DNA of 64,000 nt, taken from assembly GCF_000226115.1 (NCBI RefSeq), contig NC_016462.1:2046001-2110000 (forward strand), written 5' to 3'. Position 1 is the stretch's first letter, and each line of letters starts with the position of its first letter. Of the stretch, positions 35,438 to 46,628 are shown piece by piece. The DNA comes from Thermothielavioides terrestris NRRL 8126. Its lineage: Eukaryota > Ascomycota > Sordariomycetes > Sordariales > Chaetomiaceae. A program made the position numbers and the translations under genes. A model generated the notes under the pieces. The model was given only the letters and a program-made list of their open reading frames with translations, did no database searches and was not told the DNA's origin.

Positions 35438-36140
35438 TGCCGACGAGAGAGGGATAATCTAGGGGCGGGATAGACGGACGGGAGGTTTAGGTAGCACGGG
35501 ATTCCCGGCACTATCTCATCAAATGGCCGGTGCATTTGGCGTTCGGGATTACAGTATAATGCGTAAGGAGCATCATGAACGCGTGACTTGGGAATGAGTG
35601 TCGAGCAGAAACCTACATACTCACTGTCCTTGAGCACGTCCTCCGTTCCCCGTCTTTCGAGCGCCTGAACATGGTGACTGGAGTCCCAGGTTATCCCCAG
35701 CCTCTGCATACAGCAGCTTTGAGGATACATGCCAAATTTGTCAGTCGTCGGTCAAGGCACTACATCACTGTCTGGTCGCAGAGCTAATATCAGTCGAATA
35801 TTTCCGCATGTTGCAGAGGCCTTCAACACACGTGGTAACGTGTTTGGGCACAGTTTCCGCAAGTCCATTTGCGCACTGTGGCTAACCTCCCTCAGGATGT
35901 GGGGCTGTCAAGTGGCCAGATCCGGCTTTCTCGCAGCGCTTGCCGTTGCATGGAACTGGCCACCCTTCTCAATTTCCGCTGTTGCAACAGCGAACCAAAT
36001 CCGCCTCCCTTACATAGCACACCAACAATCGGCTCTTTCGCCACATTCTGCGCTTGTTCATTGTCTCCATACCGAGTCATAGCAGGCCGGAGTTTCGGTA
36101 ATGCAGTTGTGATTTCACCAAAGTCCCCATCACAATCGGC
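35438..36140. other. Intergenic
   Basis: UFD1 3' flank and promoter of the F-box gene. No gene supported. Confidence 0.5.
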
Positions 36141-38477
36141 ATGCGGACTCGTGGCGGGGATGCCACGGGTTCCGTACCCGCTGCTGCGGCAGCAACAGCC
36201 CGCACACTGAGGCCGCGCCAAGCCCCCGGCGCTCGGGGTGCCCTCCCGGGTGTTACCAGGCCGAGAGACGGCGGGCGGGTCACAAGGAGCTCGGCGTTGA
36301 TCGGCCGCGCCAATCCGGTCCAAGACAACAACAACACTGTGCCCCAACCTTCCCCTCCTGGCCCTTCAAGACGGTCGCACAAGCGCTCCCGGTCAGAGGG
36401 CGTCGCTGCGAGCAGCCGCCAACCGAAGCGGGCCTGTCGGCGCCGTCAATCGCCGGGGTTTTATGGAGAAGATAGCGATAGCGGGGATGAGCACGACAAT
36501 CCCTACATGACCCCCGGCTCCGAAGTGGAGCAGAAAGCCAAAACCACGCCCAAAAAGTCCAATGCACGTCGGGGAACCAAAAGCCGACCCGACGGCGTCG
36601 ATGAGGAGGAGCCACCGGTACCGCGGGAAAGCAACACGGCCGGCGTTAAAGAAGCTGTCATCCCGGACTGGACCCGTTTACCCTACCTCATTCTGCTTCG
36701 GATTTTTCAATATGCCGCCGCGCCGCTCACGGAACTCCGGGAGGCCAGGTGGCTCACCGCTGCGAGTGGTGTCTGTCGCGCCTTTGCGGAGCCAGCGCTG
36801 ACCGCTTTGTACGAGTGCCCTCCACTGCTGAGCCGGTCAATGGCGCACGGCCTAGTGTCGCTGTTATCCAAGGACCCATCCACCACCCTCTTCAACTACC
36901 GAGTCAAGGTGCGGGAGCTCTGGGTCGACGTGGAAGAAATCGCCTCGAAGACATACAGAGGCCAGCCACTTGACATTGAGGCTTTGGTGAGGAACCTTCC
37001 GCAGCTCAAGAGCATTCGGTTCTTTCATCAGAAAGATGAAGCCCCGTATCGATCCCTGGATGGCAGCCTTCGTTGGCATTACCCGGCTGCCCTCTTCGAG
37101 GTGCTGAACGGAACGCCCGTTCCGGCTGGGAATGCGGGGCCCGTTGAGCATGCACGTCTTTCCGAATGGCAGTGGAATCGGCGACTGATGGGCCCGAAAC
37201 TCGACCTTGCTGGCATTAAGGCTCTTCATCAGACCCCGGCCTTCCTTAGTCTGAAGAAACTCTCTTTCGTCAACTACCAAGTTCCCTCGCTCTATGCGAA
37301 AGCAGGCGCCAGCGACGACGAGCTGGCTTCACGAGACCTGGCTTTCGTTCAAAGCATGGCGGACGCAATCACCGCGGTGCCGACCTTGCAACATCTCGCC
37401 ATCGAGTCCTCAACTGTCGTCAATGATCGGCTGCTTCCGCTCCTCCCAAAGTCTCTTCAAACTCTGGAACTGGTCAATTGTTGGGATGTCAATAGCGAGG
37501 ACTTCGCCTCCTATCTCCTCTCGAGCGGGTCCCAACTCAGACACCTCATCCTCCGCCACAACCAGTCTCTGAGCCTTTCGTTCGTCACCGTTCTTGCAAC
37601 GGCATGCCCGCGGCTGGAACTCCTCTACGTGGATTTCAAAACGTACAAGCACCACGAGTTCTACAAAGACTCGGACCCGAGCTACGACGAGTTGCTCACA
37701 GCCGAGCAGGTTCCGGAGTGGCCCCAGAGCCTGGAGGCTCTCCACCTGCTGAACATGAAGAAGTGGGAGGCAGAGGCAGCCGAGACCCTGATCCAGTCGC
37801 TTATCGACAGCGCTCCAAAGCTGCTCAAGCTCCGCCAGCTGGAGTTGAAGGCCATGTTAAGCATCCCCATCCACGAGCGATCTCAGCTCCGCAACAAGTG
37901 GGGGACCAAGCTGAAGCGGGTCTTCCTCCGTGAGAAGAAGGATCCCAAACCCTTTTTCTCGCTGTCAAGTCCGGCACAGCAAGCAGCTACTGAGGTACGA
38001 GGGACCAGGGAGAAGAAGTCGCGCAAGACGGTCCGCGCCACCGCGGTGGAGAGCCCATCACGGCGGAGCGCCCGGCTTGCGGCGCAATTCTCGAATCCCT
38101 CGTCCCGCGCCAGTAGCGTTGGCCGTGACCTGAGGAGCGGGCTGGGCAGGCCGTTTTATGCCGAGCCGGATACCGATGTGGACGAGGAGGACGAGGAGCA
38201 GGAACAGGAACTGGGACAGGTGACAATTCGGGAAGGTGAAGACAATTCGTCTGGCGAAAACAGCTCTTCTGTGTCGCCTGCAGGTGCTCCTGCTGCGACC
38301 AAAACGGTACCCTTCCGCCACGGCATGTGCGAGAAGGTGGTCCTTCAGCTGGACAACCAGAAGTTGGTTGAGACAGCGCTCACCATGGATGACTTCCTGG
38401 ATAGCGAGGGCGACGATCTCTCGGATGACGACTGGGCTGGTGAGGACGAGGACTTCGATAGTGGGTATGCTTGGTAG
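36141..38477 (+). CDS. F-box/LRR-like protein, probable SCF substrate receptor
   Basis: Single exon, 778 residues. N-terminal 170 residues are Arg/Pro/Ser-rich and disordered with SRRSHKRSRS and KRACRRRQ patches (NLS-like). The F-box lies at about 174-225: DWTRLPYLILLRIFQYA, then SGVCRAFAEPALTALYECPP. It is followed by degenerate leucine-rich repeats (SLKKLSFVNYQVPSLY, LQTLELVNCWDVNSEDF, LRHLILRHNQSLSLSF, SLEALHLLNMKKWEA). The C-terminus is acidic (DEEDEEQEQE, DDLSDDDWAGEDEDFDSGY). By family it would link substrates to Skp1-Cul1; the substrate is unknown. The start is the first ATG of a long open frame. Confidence 0.85.
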   Translation: MRTRGGDATGSVPAAAAATARTLRPRQAPGARGALPGVTRPRDGGRVTRSSALIGRANPVQDNNNTVPQPSPPGPSRRSHKRSRSEGVAASSRQPKRACRRRQSPGFYGEDSDSGDEHDNPYMTPGSEVEQKAKTTPKKSNARRGTKSRPDGVDEEEPPVPRESNTAGVKEAVIPDWTRLPYLILLRIFQYAAAPLTELREARWLTAASGVCRAFAEPALTALYECPPLLSRSMAHGLVSLLSKDPSTTLFNYRVKVRELWVDVEEIASKTYRGQPLDIEALVRNLPQLKSIRFFHQKDEAPYRSLDGSLRWHYPAALFEVLNGTPVPAGNAGPVEHARLSEWQWNRRLMGPKLDLAGIKALHQTPAFLSLKKLSFVNYQVPSLYAKAGASDDELASRDLAFVQSMADAITAVPTLQHLAIESSTVVNDRLLPLLPKSLQTLELVNCWDVNSEDFASYLLSSGSQLRHLILRHNQSLSLSFVTVLATACPRLELLYVDFKTYKHHEFYKDSDPSYDELLTAEQVPEWPQSLEALHLLNMKKWEAEAAETLIQSLIDSAPKLLKLRQLELKAMLSIPIHERSQLRNKWGTKLKRVFLREKKDPKPFFSLSSPAQQAATEVRGTREKKSRKTVRATAVESPSRRSARLAAQFSNPSSRASSVGRDLRSGLGRPFYAEPDTDVDEEDEEQEQELGQVTIREGEDNSSGENSSSVSPAGAPAATKTVPFRHGMCEKVVLQLDNQKLVETALTMDDFLDSEGDDLSDDDWAGEDEDFDSGYAW

Positions 38478-41218
38478 GGGTGGGTCGTTTGCCTCGGCTC
38501 TCCGCCCTTCCACTCCTCTTTCTTTTGAGTTGCTTCGGGAGGGCATTTGCCTAAGGGATTGGGTGGCGTCTCGTGGTTATTTGCAATGCATGATCTGGAG
38601 ATTGGGACATTTGGCGCTATGGGATACGGTCGTGCATCCAGGATGGTGGCTGGTTTAGCTTGCTTCGTTACTGGAAAGGACGGGGAAGGATAACGGAGAA
38701 TGGTACCGTATGTGACAGCATTCCAGGCCCACGGCGTTCGCGGAGTGCATGGAATTGGGTTAGTCTGGTGTATATGGGACCCTTTGGGAGGGAAAGCACC
38801 AGAGCTCATGGAGCATAAAAGGCATCTGTTGCTCCAGCGTCTGCCTCGCGGTTCGCCCTCTCCCCTCTCGATGAGGATTGCTGCGTCAGTTGGGGCCGCC
38901 CTTGTATTTCCGCACTCGATCAGCCTGTGCCCTTGTCAATGAAAGTCCCAGTAGCTGGCTACTTGGTAGGCCTCATATCCATGTCAGCAGCAAGTGTTCG
39001 GGGAAATGCATGGGAAGAAGTCGAGTGAGGCGTCCTGTTAGCTTCCCTTACAATCTGCTCGAAAGAGACATGGAAAATTCACACAACAGCTCAAAAACCA
39101 ACCATCGATTTGAGACCTCGCGGTAACACCCGGTGTCCAAGGAAAGACCAGGTTCAGGAGCCCGGTCCTTCGACATCCTTGACAAGTTACAAGCAGGTTC
39201 GATACTGCTGCCAGGTTCGGATTGCAGCAAGACAAGGCCGCTACTCCTCGGGTCTTTGAAGCGGTTATCTCTAAGTGTTTTTGATTACCGGGAAAACTAG
39301 CAAAACTAGCACCTGTCCAAGTCCTGAGTTCCGTTAGATGGCGGGAAACGCAAGCAGCTATAGTCGTGGTTACTAAGCTGGTAGGTGGTTAATCGTATTC
39401 CAGTTCCCCTTGGCTACACAATATGGGTGATGATAGCTGGGGTAGCGGAGAGAGCCACCATTCCTCTGCCATGCATTGTGTGGATGAGAATGAGCTGGCA
39501 ACGCAAGATCGTCACTGGATTCAGTGCTGTACATTCCAGAAAACATCAAGGAATATGCGAGGTAGTGCTACTGACAAGTCTAGCAAGATGCGTGGATTTC
39601 AAAGTTCGCCTGAATACTCGACACTGCCATCGTGATGAATCCTCAGCCAGCCAATCCCGAGACATCCCGTTGAGTAACACGAATAGGCACGGGTTGAATA
39701 GTGTGAGGAGCGGAAGTCGCATCTCCCGGGCTATTCGTGGGATAATATTGTACACACGGTGCCGACACCAAGCACCATAATAGAGTCTTACTTGCCGCTT
39801 GGACAATCGTTGTAGTTGTGCCCTCGCCAGGCTCGCTGCGTTGTCTACCACTCAAGTGATTACTTGTCTGAGGTTCCGAGTTCCAACAAGAGCTACATAG
39901 TGTTTCGAGGTGTAATATATGCCCAAGGAGTGGCATAGTATCTTTGTCACATGGCAGACAGTGTTTTCACCTACCTACTAGTTAGTATCGACAGTTTTGC
40001 AGCTGAAATTGATTTAACTTTCGATCTGCGGACTTCAACTTCGGCTTCTGGCCCCAGCGCTTGTTTTTACCCCGTGTTCCGCCATGCGAGCTCCTCCACG
40101 GAACCCCGCGTCTGCCTTACCCGCACCAATCTGATCCACAATCAGTCGTTGCTCATTTTGAAGGGACAGCCTTCCCTCCCAACCTCCCAACCTCCAGGGG
40201 TGGTGAAGTATCCAGGCCGGCGGTTGGAGCAATATCCAGAAGGCGTTAGTGGTATACAACAATCCCCTGCAGGCTTGAGCGCCAACCCCGGTACCTTATT
40301 ACCGCGCCATCCGCTAACCCTTCCAGGGTTGGACACGCTGCGGAGTTTTGGCGACCCACGGCCAGGGTTGCTGAGTGGCACGGCGCAAGCAACTGCCCAT
40401 CGCGAGAACATTGATTATTCAAGTTCGGCTCCCATACGCGTCTTTTCCGCCTTCTCTGCCGTACCCCCTTATGCCGTCGCACTACACCCAGCCCGTATAT
40501 GCCACATCATTTCTTTTACTTGGCGCATTGCTCCAAGTTGAATAAGTTTGAGACGAGGCCCGCTGGGCATTGTCGTCCAAAATCCAAGCCCAAGCGCAAA
40601 GTGGGAGCGGGTGTGTGCAACACGCCGGCGTCGCGTGAAGCCATCATCACTCAGGCTCAATTCCTTCACTTGCACACACACACGAGCTGCCAGCCTATTT
40701 CGCATCCCCAAAGCACCGGCGGCAAACACCGTCCATAGGATCTCAGCGCTGACCATCGGCCTCTTGATCCGTTTTTTTCGGCGCTATTACCGTATATACC
40801 GGCTGCACCTTCCTCTCCGTCTCCCGGTGCCGAGTACTGTACGGTCTGCTCACGACACACACGCATTCATCATCTTCTCCTAGGAGGAGGCTATTGACGG
40901 CAAACCTTTTTTTTATCACTGCCTTCTCCTCCACTCATCCTCTCCGTGCCAAAGACCCATCTTAACTTTATCCTCCTTCCCACCTGCTTCGCCTTTCGAT
41001 TGCCTTGGGCGCCTCCATCCTCTTTGCACCGACAATGCGGCTTTCTCACAATCAAGAAGCACGTTGACCCCTGCTCGGTCCTTCAACAGTCATCACCCTC
41101 ACACTCACACCCACACCCACACCCACACCCACACCCACACCCACATTGACACTTGCGTCTCCGCTCAATCGACAAAGATCATTGTCAGCCTGCTCCTTGC
41201 TGATGAGCCCTTCCGGCG
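38478..41218. other. Intergenic, 2.7 kb, upstream of SUZ12
   Basis: No gene supported. A 196-codon frame at 39951-40541 has no domain. A long pyrimidine-rich leader precedes SUZ12, with a (CACACC)n microsatellite at about 41099-41146. No tRNA found: a T-loop-like GGTTCGATA at about 39195 does not form a proper T-stem. Confidence 0.5.
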
Positions 41219-43623
41219 ATGACGGCTCTTCACCATCGCAACCGCGGCCTGCCTTTCCTCCATCGGAATTGGCTCAAGGCCACCAACTACTGGAGCTCAA
41301 ATATGGGCAACAAGCTGTCTTCACCGTCGTCGGGCGACCCGAGCAACCCGAGCGACAAGCTCGCCGAGGCTGACCATCAGTCACGGCGAGCCTCTAAGCG
41401 CCGCCGCATCGACAGCGAGTACGACGGCTTCCCGCTGTTTGAGAACTACGGGGACACCCAGCGCGCACTCCGTGTCGAGGTTCTCAAAATCAGCCACAAA
41501 GACGCGCCCCGAGTGAAGAACGGCATCCTGAACGGCGTCGTCCCGCCCAACGTCAGGGATGTCGTCCAGATCAAGGCGCGGTGCAAGTTGACCGTAAGCG
41601 GTCGCAAAGGCGGCGAGCTGGTCGTCCTGCACGTCGACAGTCAGCTTTGCGACATACGCGTCTTCAAGAACCCCGCCGGCCCCTCCCCCATGGCGCGCTT
41701 CTCCTCCATCAGGCCGTTTCACATCCCCGAGGAGAAGATCTTCCTCGAGCGCGACGACGATGCTGTCTTCGGCCTGGCCGATTGTTACTCGGTGCTTGTC
41801 GAGCTCGAATCCGCCGGCGATGCCAACTGGCCTCCGACCGACCTTGTCCCCATTAGCGATGAGGACACCTTCTATAACCGAGGCCTCCCCTCCCGCCAGT
41901 GGGTGCTCACGGCCTACATCGCCGACGTCTTCAGCAGCCGCAACCGAAAGTCGGCCCGCCTGAGGGTGAAGAAGCAGCCTCACAGCGATGCCGCCACCAA
42001 CTTCCTCATGGACATGGACGTCCGCTGGCTGACGTCCATCTCCAGCCAGCGGAAGTCGAGGGAGCACTCTAAAGACATCCTGCCGTCCATCTCGGTAGTT
42101 GATCCGCATGAGCACACGGTTCCCTCCGCTGACGGCAATCTCAAGCGCGCTGCTGCGGTCGACGGTGTGAACGGTGTCAACGGCACGAATGGGCATCGCC
42201 ACCAGTTCCAGGTGAACGGCGAGCTAGAGACTGCGGTGAACGGGCAGGCAAATGGTTCGGCCCTTGAAACAGCCGAGGAGCTCGCCGAGGGTGAACTTAC
42301 TCCCGGGCGATCTCGACGGGCAAGGCAGGACATTAACTACAACGTCAAGCAGATGTGGAACAACGCGGTCGGGAAGGAGACGAGGAAGCGGCGGAAGCTC
42401 GGTGACGAGCAGAACCAGCTCGACGAGCACACAATCACGTATCTGCTCCCGCCAGAGCAGGTCCAGACGGACAAGTTCGCGTGTCTGCTGTGTGGTGCTG
42501 AAAACGACCGACTCGCTCAGCTGCGTGCCCACTATCTGAGCCACCCGCAGTATGATTTCCACTTTGAGTTCAGGCCCAAAGCAGGCTTCTGCGTCACTGT
42601 AAAGCCGAATGCCCGCAGCCACGGCTCTCCCCTGAGGCCAAAGGTTTATCAGCTCGGCCTGCCAGTGAAGCCTCTCGACTTGGAGAAGTACGTAGACGGA
42701 GATGACTCCTGGGTCATCTCCCGCCTCGGTCCCGATGATGGGCGCGAAGTTTTCCAGGAGACGACGACTACACCAGCAACACGGATCGTGAGTCATTTAC
42801 CCACATTCCTATTAACTGCGCTGGGTCATCCCTTTGGTCGACTAACATGACATGATCCAGAAACTCACCGCAAAGCGTGCCCGCAAGAAGGTGCTTGTTC
42901 CCAAAACCAACCAGCCCCTATTTGACCCCCTGAGCAAGGTCCAACTCCAGCCGGGCACCCCGGTTCCCCAGCACGCCATCGACGACTCATGGCTCCTGCT
43001 CAAGCATCGCGACAACCTGCAAGACTTCATTGACTTGGAAGCCCAAGAAAAGGAGTACATGCAGGAGTGGGACGCGTTCATTCTCCGCAAGCACATCTCG
43101 TCGACCCAGTACCTGCCCCGCAACTTCCTCCGCTTTGTGCGGGAGAAAGCCTCGTGGATCGTGGCCAAGCAGTCCCGGGCCGTCGAGTTCAGCTACCACG
43201 TGGCGACGCTGCTGGCCCGCAGGGTGCTGCCCGACGCCGCCATCTTCGAAGCGACCCAGATCCTGAACGACGCGAGGAGTCGCCTGGCAGCCGCCGACGG
43301 TCAGACAGAGCAGCAGGAGCCGGCCCAACAACAACCCCCTAGAAACAAAGCTTCCGGGGGCTGCTGCGCTGCGTGTGGCGAGCCGGTGCCCGCTGCCGCC
43401 CTGCTGCGATGCGCGAACAAGGTATGTACATCTGTTGCTTTCCTACCACAGCCCGCCGAAGTTGTCCTGTTTTTTTTTGGCAGATCCCTTTTGGACAGAG
43501 ACACTAACTGCGTGATCCCAAATGAAGGAATGCAAGAACCGTCTGTACCATGACGTTTGCGTGGAGAATACCAAGGAGGCGGTGGCGATGGGGAGGCACT
43601 GGAAGTGCAAGGCGTGCTCGTGA
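41219..43623 (+). CDS. SUZ12: Polycomb PRC2 subunit Su(z)12
   Basis: Core scaffold of the histone H3K27 methyltransferase complex PRC2, present in Neurospora-type fungi. Exons 41219-42787, 42861-43421 and 43528-43623 (introns GTGAGT..CCAG and GTATGT..AAG, both phase 0) give 741 residues from the first ATG, or 713 from 41303 (MGNKLSSP..), which I think more likely. A C2H2 finger (FACLLCGAEND.., H-x3-H in RAHYLSHPQYDFHFEF) is at about 419-445. The VEFS box is at about 555-680 (WLLLKHRDNLQDFIDLEAQE, YLPRNFLRFVREKASW). The last exon completes a Cys-rich end: CCAACGEPV..LRCANK plus ECKNRLYHDVCV..HWKCKACS, a PHD-like zinc module. Confidence 0.92.
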
Positions 43624-45694
43624 GGACACTGCCAAAGGGCGGCGAACAACAGGACACAGGCAGCAAATGCTGACAGAGGGCGAAGCGGGTTTGGTGGCTC
43701 GGGCTTTCTTAGCATGAGGGGGAGAGGGAGGAATCTCGATATACTGCACTGCTACCGCCGATCCAAGGTCAGGAAATCGGATTTAATACTCATCACTTCC
43801 GCGTCTGCTTGGCCCTGAGGAGCCGCGCGTAGGAAGCAGGTGTAATATTAGATGATGAGGTAGGCCTTGATAGAAGAGGGGAGGGACGGACGACCACGGC
43901 GTTTTGCGTCATCCGTCGGGGGGTTGGTAGTATCGTAACGATCGTTAGCATGTCTGAATAGTGCTACAAAACCGCTTTTCTACAACTTGGGTCAGCCTGT
44001 TTTCACACCTACGGTGTCCACCTATATCATCCATCATTATCTGCTCAGATCCGCCGAGAGAGAATGGTCAGCCAGCTTGAGTGCTCCCTTCCCCCGACGC
44101 CCGCGCCCTTCGGACCCCTTCTTAAGCGCCCTTTCCGCTGTAAGCTGGTATGTACAGAGAAGTCGCGATCCCGGTGCTCAATGTAGAGTCTGGATACAAG
44201 ATCGTCCAAGTAAGCTACCTTAGCTATATCTTTTTCTGTCGAGACACAGTAATCTAAACTTGGGCTAGGTAATTATCTGCTTTCGACGGGATCGATATAA
44301 CAACTTTGGAACAAGGTCACTTGTAGTCAGACGGGAGGGCGAGGCAAGTTAGGCTCTTGCCGCTTTGGGATTGATCCTCTGGGATACGCCGCTGGTTCAG
44401 GCGTTCAGGACATCGTCCGTCCTATCGCATTGCAGCGCGGGCTGGGCGCGCTCGAGTAACTGGAGCTTGTAGACACTTTGGCTCTATTTGGTCAGCCATC
44501 AAATAGAAATACGCCAAGAGAGTTAAGAAGGGAGGGGGGCTGGGAGGGGAAATAGGAGAGGCGGTACAAATCAACTCAGATTGAAGGCGGCTTGGTGGTT
44601 GTCTGTTTGTCCTTTGTCCCGTTTTGGGCATCAGAGAACTCGCATAGGTAGTAAGCACAATACAGCACTGGGCCATGCCAACGTTCATGCCAAAACACAT
44701 CGAATCGGTCCTCCCTAAACCTTGTGGTGCCAGGCCGAAGAGCTAAGAGCTTAATTCAAACGTTGAGTGAGATAGCAGGGCCATAGGCGGTTCGCCAAAC
44801 TGCTCACTGTCACCGTATCACGACAGGACCCCAAAGCAACACCCAACACCCAAAAGATTCAGAGGACTTAACTCACCACATCTAAAGGTATGCACCTAGG
44901 TAACTAGGTAGCAGATAGTGATTCATGTAGTCAGCTTATTCCTCCCAGATGTAAATGTAGACAAGGTATTCAGAAAACAGAATTGTGAATAGCGTCAACA
45001 GTTCATATTGATTATACCTCCGTGTCACTCTTGATACGAGCAATCCCAGGCTGTCCTCTGTTCCTTTATACGTGCAAATAAATCCCGGTGCATTGAACGG
45101 GCCCAACGTCGGCAGGAACTTGAAGCCTGGCATTACAGCTATCACAGTGGCTTCCTGGCTGAGCAGAACGCAAACCTTGTGCGTGTCAATGATGTCGCCA
45201 AAGGGGGAGGGGGGTGAGTACATGTCCCAATAGCCTGTCGAACTGCCGTCACTTTGGCTGTCAACCTGGAGGAACTCCTCCATGACTAAGGAGCCATTTG
45301 TCGGCACCTTATGTACTGACCCTGTGTCTGAGTTTTTGGAAGTCCTATGCCAAGAGCCTGCAAAGTGATGGAATTCATAGGTAGTATGGAAGGCAGCTAA
45401 GTAGGTAACGCCTCAATATTGTCTTTGCGCCGGGACACTCAGACCCTGCGACGGAGAAGATGCCATCTGGGGATGCCAAGCTGCAGGTACAGGAGACAAG
45501 CTTATTTCGTTGAGTAGTTTACAAACCTAACTCCACCCTCCCGGATACAAAAGAGAATACCTGTCATCCTGACCTCGGACACCCTCATACTCGAGTCGTT
45601 TCCACAGCTCATCGGGCAATTACCCCTCAGCCTTGAGACAAACACTGCCAAAGTTGCTTCCCACCTCAGTACGCAGCCATCGGCGACAATAGTT
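43624..45694. other. Intergenic, 2.1 kb
   Basis: SUZ12 3' flank and flank of the interrupted gene. A 123-codon minus-strand frame (44936-45307) is open and of lower GC, but has no recognisable domain or partner exons; not called. Confidence 0.5.
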
Positions 45695-46415
45695 TCAAGC
45701 AATGACGTTGTACTGTACTCGGAAGGCTGCTCGATATGTCGTGTTGACCTTCGTGACAACCTCGTCGTTTGCGCTGGTCCAGCGCAGCAAATACTGTGTG
45801 AACCACTCGCGCACCGTCGTGTACGACACCTGGGTCTGGCCGGCCTTCACCAGGTACCGTCTCAGGTACTGCACAGCATCATCGAGGTCATAACTCCGGG
45901 CACCATGAAGCCCAGAGCCAGCAAGACGGTCAAGCTTGCAACAGAAGGCATACTGCCAAGGTGCCGCGAGCACGGTCAACCCTCCCTGTCTGAAGATGAC
46001 CTCTCGCTGGGCAAATGCCTGGTCCGTCAGCGTCTGCCGCTGGTCTTTCGGGATGAAGAGAATGGTGCGGTTGTTGAACCAGGACTCTTCGAGCTCGGGG
46101 TTGCGTTTGGCTGCCTCCCTGGCACCTTGGATCAGATGCTTGAAGTCATCGGCCGTCAGGTAGTTGTTGAAGAAGTCGACGTCGTGGGTGGTCTGACGGC
46201 TCCTGAGGTAGATGGTGTTGATAGCGCCGCCGATAGCGATGACTGTTACATTGCCGCCTTTCTTTGTGATATAGGCAGCGACGTTCTGCAAGGCCGAGAG
46301 GAGAGTCTCTCGATCCAACTTCGGGAGAGGCTCGTCATGACCAGGCGTCTTTTGCGGCGCGAGTTCGAGCAGAGTGTTGGCACTGCGACGGTGTTGAAAG
46401 CGCGACCAGGATTGA
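45695..46415 (-). pseudogene. Nucleotidyltransferase-like gene cut from its start codon by a retrotransposon
   Basis: The body of a minus-strand gene, open from 46415 to the TGA at 45695-45697. It reads QSWSRFQHRRSANTLLEL.. then GGNVTVIAIGGAINTIYL.. and TTHDVDFFNNYLTADD, a G-G-(x)n-D-V-D-F pattern like the start of a nucleotidyltransferase fold, then AAPWQYAFCCKLDRLAG and DLDDAVQYLRRYL. The body has no methionine codon in frame. Its start lies beyond the 6962-bp element: ATGGG at 53383-53387 joins in frame to the TCAAT target site, giving a 241-residue protein if the element is removed. I know similar fungal hypothetical proteins but no proven function. The remaining reading frame is undamaged, so the insertion is probably not ancient, or the frame is still translated in some way. 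Confidence 0.75.
46411..46415. repeat. Target-site duplication, left copy
   Basis: ATTGA directly before the left LTR; identical to 53378-53382 directly after the right LTR. Five bp is typical of Ty1/copia and gypsy integration. Confidence 0.9.
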
Positions 46416-46616
46416 TGACACGCTACAGCGAGCTGCGAGGTGTAGATGCAACGGTGGGATCGTAGTAGAGCATCGGGATGAAAAGAGAGAGTACGTTGTT
46501 CCAGTACAAAGGAGAGCTAAAGACTGAACAGAGCGTGGTATATATACATCCAGGAGTAGGGAAGCTATAGCCAGTACGCTATGCCAAGCTCTGAGCCCCT
46601 TACCCCTAACGTGATA
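46416..46616 (-). repeat. Left LTR (3' LTR of the element), 201 bp
   Basis: Aligns without gaps to 53177-53377 with 15 transitions. The seven T/A substitutions carried by this copy all lie in its last 60 bp, next to the element interior. Confidence 0.93.
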
Positions 46617-46628
46617 TACCCCCTAGTT
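46617..46628 (-). other. Polypurine tract of the retrotransposon
   Basis: On the minus strand AACTAGGGGGTA abuts the 3' LTR, the expected place for the plus-strand primer. This confirms the element's orientation. Confidence 0.6.

Noticed and set aside
39178..39210. T-loop-like GGTTCGATACTGCT suggesting a tRNA
   Set aside because: No consistent T-stem with a 7-base loop and no upstream D/anticodon arms.
39951..40541. 196-codon plus-strand frame upstream of SUZ12
   Set aside because: No domain; composition typical of a non-coding leader or promoter region.
44936..45307. 123-codon minus-strand frame
   Set aside because: Open but isolated, lower GC and no homology recognised; insufficient to call a gene.
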